From JBIKVP01 sp044356745 (lineage in GTDB: Bacteria; Pseudomonadota; Alphaproteobacteria; Rhizobiales; Beijerinckiaceae): 9,017 bases of DNA. The position numbers and the translations under genes are program-made. Each line of letters starts with the position of its first letter. The first letter of the stretch is position 1. Below are positions 8,036 through 9,017 of this stretch, piece after piece. The notes beneath the pieces are model-generated. The model had not been told where the DNA came from. It searched no databases and worked only from the letters and a program-made list of their open reading frames with translations. The stretch covers positions 1-9,017 of the forward strand of contig JBIKVP010000079.1 of assembly GCA_044356745.1 (NCBI GenBank), written 5' to 3'.

Positions 8036-8893
8036 TTAGTCTATTTTTAAAGGCTGTTCATTCACGGCGTTGAGGGCAGCACCCCATAAAACAAGATAAG
8101 CACTTAAATAAAACCATATGAGAAGTGCAACGACTGCTCCAATTGAGCCATAAATTTCGTGGTATTGCGGAAAATTGGACATGTAATAAGATAATGCCCA
8201 CGATGCGGCTAACCAGAATATAATGACAAATAAAACACCCCAACTGACAAAAATTAATTTATTCATGCGTCTGTTTGGGCCAAAGCGATAAACTGTCCAA
8301 AGTCCAGATGACAATAAGACAATTGCAATGACCCAGCGCAACAACGTGATCAGTAGAGCGGTCGCTTCTTCAAGAGGTAGATAAGCCATAAGAATAGGAG
8401 CGACAAAAACAACAAGCAATGCCACGATGGCCATCGCAATCAAAATGAACGTCATCATTAGCGAAAAAAAATAAATGGGGTAAGCCATTTCGATTCGGAA
8501 TATCGTAAATCGCGTTAAGGCCAAGTATAAGAGCACTGCCCCCTGCACGCGCAGACCAAATTGTCGTCATAATTGAAAAAAGTGTCGTCCAACCAAGGGT
8601 TTTACGCTCCACAAGTAATAAGTTTGTCACTTGGTCAGCCAAAAGATTATACGCGTCCTTCGGAATTACATCACTTAAAAGCTGTAATTGCCCCTGAACA
8701 ACGGTTGGATCAGCTATGAGCCCAAACACTGCTATAAGAGCTGCAATTGCGGGAAAAATTGACAATGTTGTATAAAATGCAATTCCTGCAGCAATCAAAT
8801 CTAAGTTAGTTTGTCCAGCAAGAGTCCAGACGCGTTTAAACTTTTGAGCAATGACACGCGGAACATAAGAAAAAGTTAGAGCACGTTTATTTC
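8036..8893 (-). pseudogene. YihY/BrkB-family inner-membrane protein, cut by an IS and frameshifted
   Basis: This is the remnant of a YihY/UPF0761 (BrkB-like) polytopic membrane protein; the family's function is uncertain. Family motifs are strong: AAGIAFYTTLSIFPAIAALI, then TIWSARAGGSALILGLNAIY, then RWVIAI...YRFGPNRRMNK, then YGSIGAVVALLIWFYLSAYL near the end. About six membrane segments are expected. The first half is read from 8893 to the run at 8464-8471 (eight A on the plus strand, eight T in the sense strand). The second half continues in another frame to the stop at 8036. Removing one T joins them as GLPHLFFSLMMTFILIAM, giving about 284 residues. At the 5' end the frame enters the IS at 8894 and meets a stop at 8924-8922. 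No ATG, GTG or TTG occurs before a TTG at 8798, which lies inside the first membrane segment. The usual ELNA near the C-terminus reads ALNA. Double damage makes a pseudogene likely, though the frameshift alone could be a base-calling error. Confidence 0.85.
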
Positions 8894-9017
8894 TATACCC
8901 CTCGTGAGTGAAGAGTTGGCGTTATCTTTTTATTAAGGTTGTTTTGATTCCAATTTGGTATGGGTACGCTTTTAGAACCGGATCAACGGCAGGAGCTTTT
9001 GAAACGCCACCGCACCG
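8894..9017 (+). mobile_element. End of an IS630-like insertion sequence (right copy, runs off the window)
   Basis: The element begins TATACCCCTCGTGAG; bases 8894-8966 are the perfect inverted copy of bases 1-73. The first TA (8894-8895) is probably the duplicated target, as in IS630/Tc1/mariner insertions. About 65 bases in, a transposase reading frame opens toward the right edge. The element lies inside the coding frame of the yihY-like gene, whose codons run into it without a start. The far end of the element is outside the window, so its full length and second terminal repeat cannot be seen. Confidence 0.78.
8960..9017 (+). CDS. Transposase N-terminus, IS630-like (partial)
   Basis: Nineteen codons from ATG 8960 to the window edge read MGTLLEPDQRQELLKRHRT. 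The pattern of a short leader, then D/E-rich and LLKRHR, resembles the start of IS630-family transposases, where an N-terminal helix-turn-helix region follows. The catalytic DDE domain is beyond the window, so the family is not proven. The start codon also lies in the left IS copy (bases 7-5, minus strand), which supports it as a real element-encoded start. No strong Shine-Dalgarno precedes it. Fused or unrelated short reading frames cannot be fully excluded with so few codons. Confidence 0.55.
   Translation, partial: MGTLLEPDQRQELLKRHRT

Noticed and set aside
8370..8798. TTG at 8798 as the genuine start of an intact short membrane protein
   Set aside because: It lies in the middle of the first membrane segment motif. 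Family-like sequence continues upstream of it in the same frame, and the downstream half is out of frame.

Overview
The window looks like a stretch of alphaproteobacterial chromosome from an IS-bearing genome of moderate GC. Rough line counts give about 50-60% GC in the large gene and about 40% in the rightmost gene. The alphaproteobacterial assignment rests on the style of NuoE and NuoF: NuoE starts MSVRRLA and has a GPQ...SEPEGE tail, and NuoF is about 433 aa with canonical FMN and N3 motifs. Genus cannot be judged from this sequence.

From left to right: (1) bases 1-73 are the end of an insertion sequence. (2) Bases 89-5614 on the minus strand hold one very large gene for a secreted bacterial alpha-2-macroglobulin with an intact CTEQ thioester motif. 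(3) Bases 5780-7081 (minus) are nuoF and 7213-7890 (minus) are nuoE, the NADH-oxidising subunits of respiratory complex I. (4) Bases 8036-8893 (minus) are a broken YihY/BrkB-family membrane protein gene. (5) Bases 8894-9017 are a second copy of the same IS end in the opposite orientation, with the first 19 codons of a transposase that resembles the IS630 family. All host genes are read leftward, and the two IS copies point outward.

The main structural point is that bases 1-73 and 8894-8966 are perfect reverse complements (position i pairs with 8967-i). Each copy meets unique sequence at a TA dinucleotide, as expected for IS630/Tc1/mariner elements. The left copy lies 15 bp past the stop of the alpha-2-macroglobulin gene. 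The right copy cuts the 5' coding part of the yihY-like gene and removes its start. That gene also carries a one-base frameshift in an A8/T8 run, so it is broken twice.

nuoE and nuoF work together. NuoF oxidises NADH on FMN and passes electrons through [4Fe-4S] N3, while NuoE carries [2Fe-2S] N1a. The usual neighbours are missing: there is no nuoD before nuoE and no nuoG after nuoF. The complex I locus has therefore probably been split. Credible sigma-70-like promoters lie just upstream of nuoF and of the alpha-2-macroglobulin gene, both with a TATAAC -10 box. No RNA gene, CRISPR array or convincing intrinsic terminator was seen, and no intergenic gap exceeds about 155 bp.
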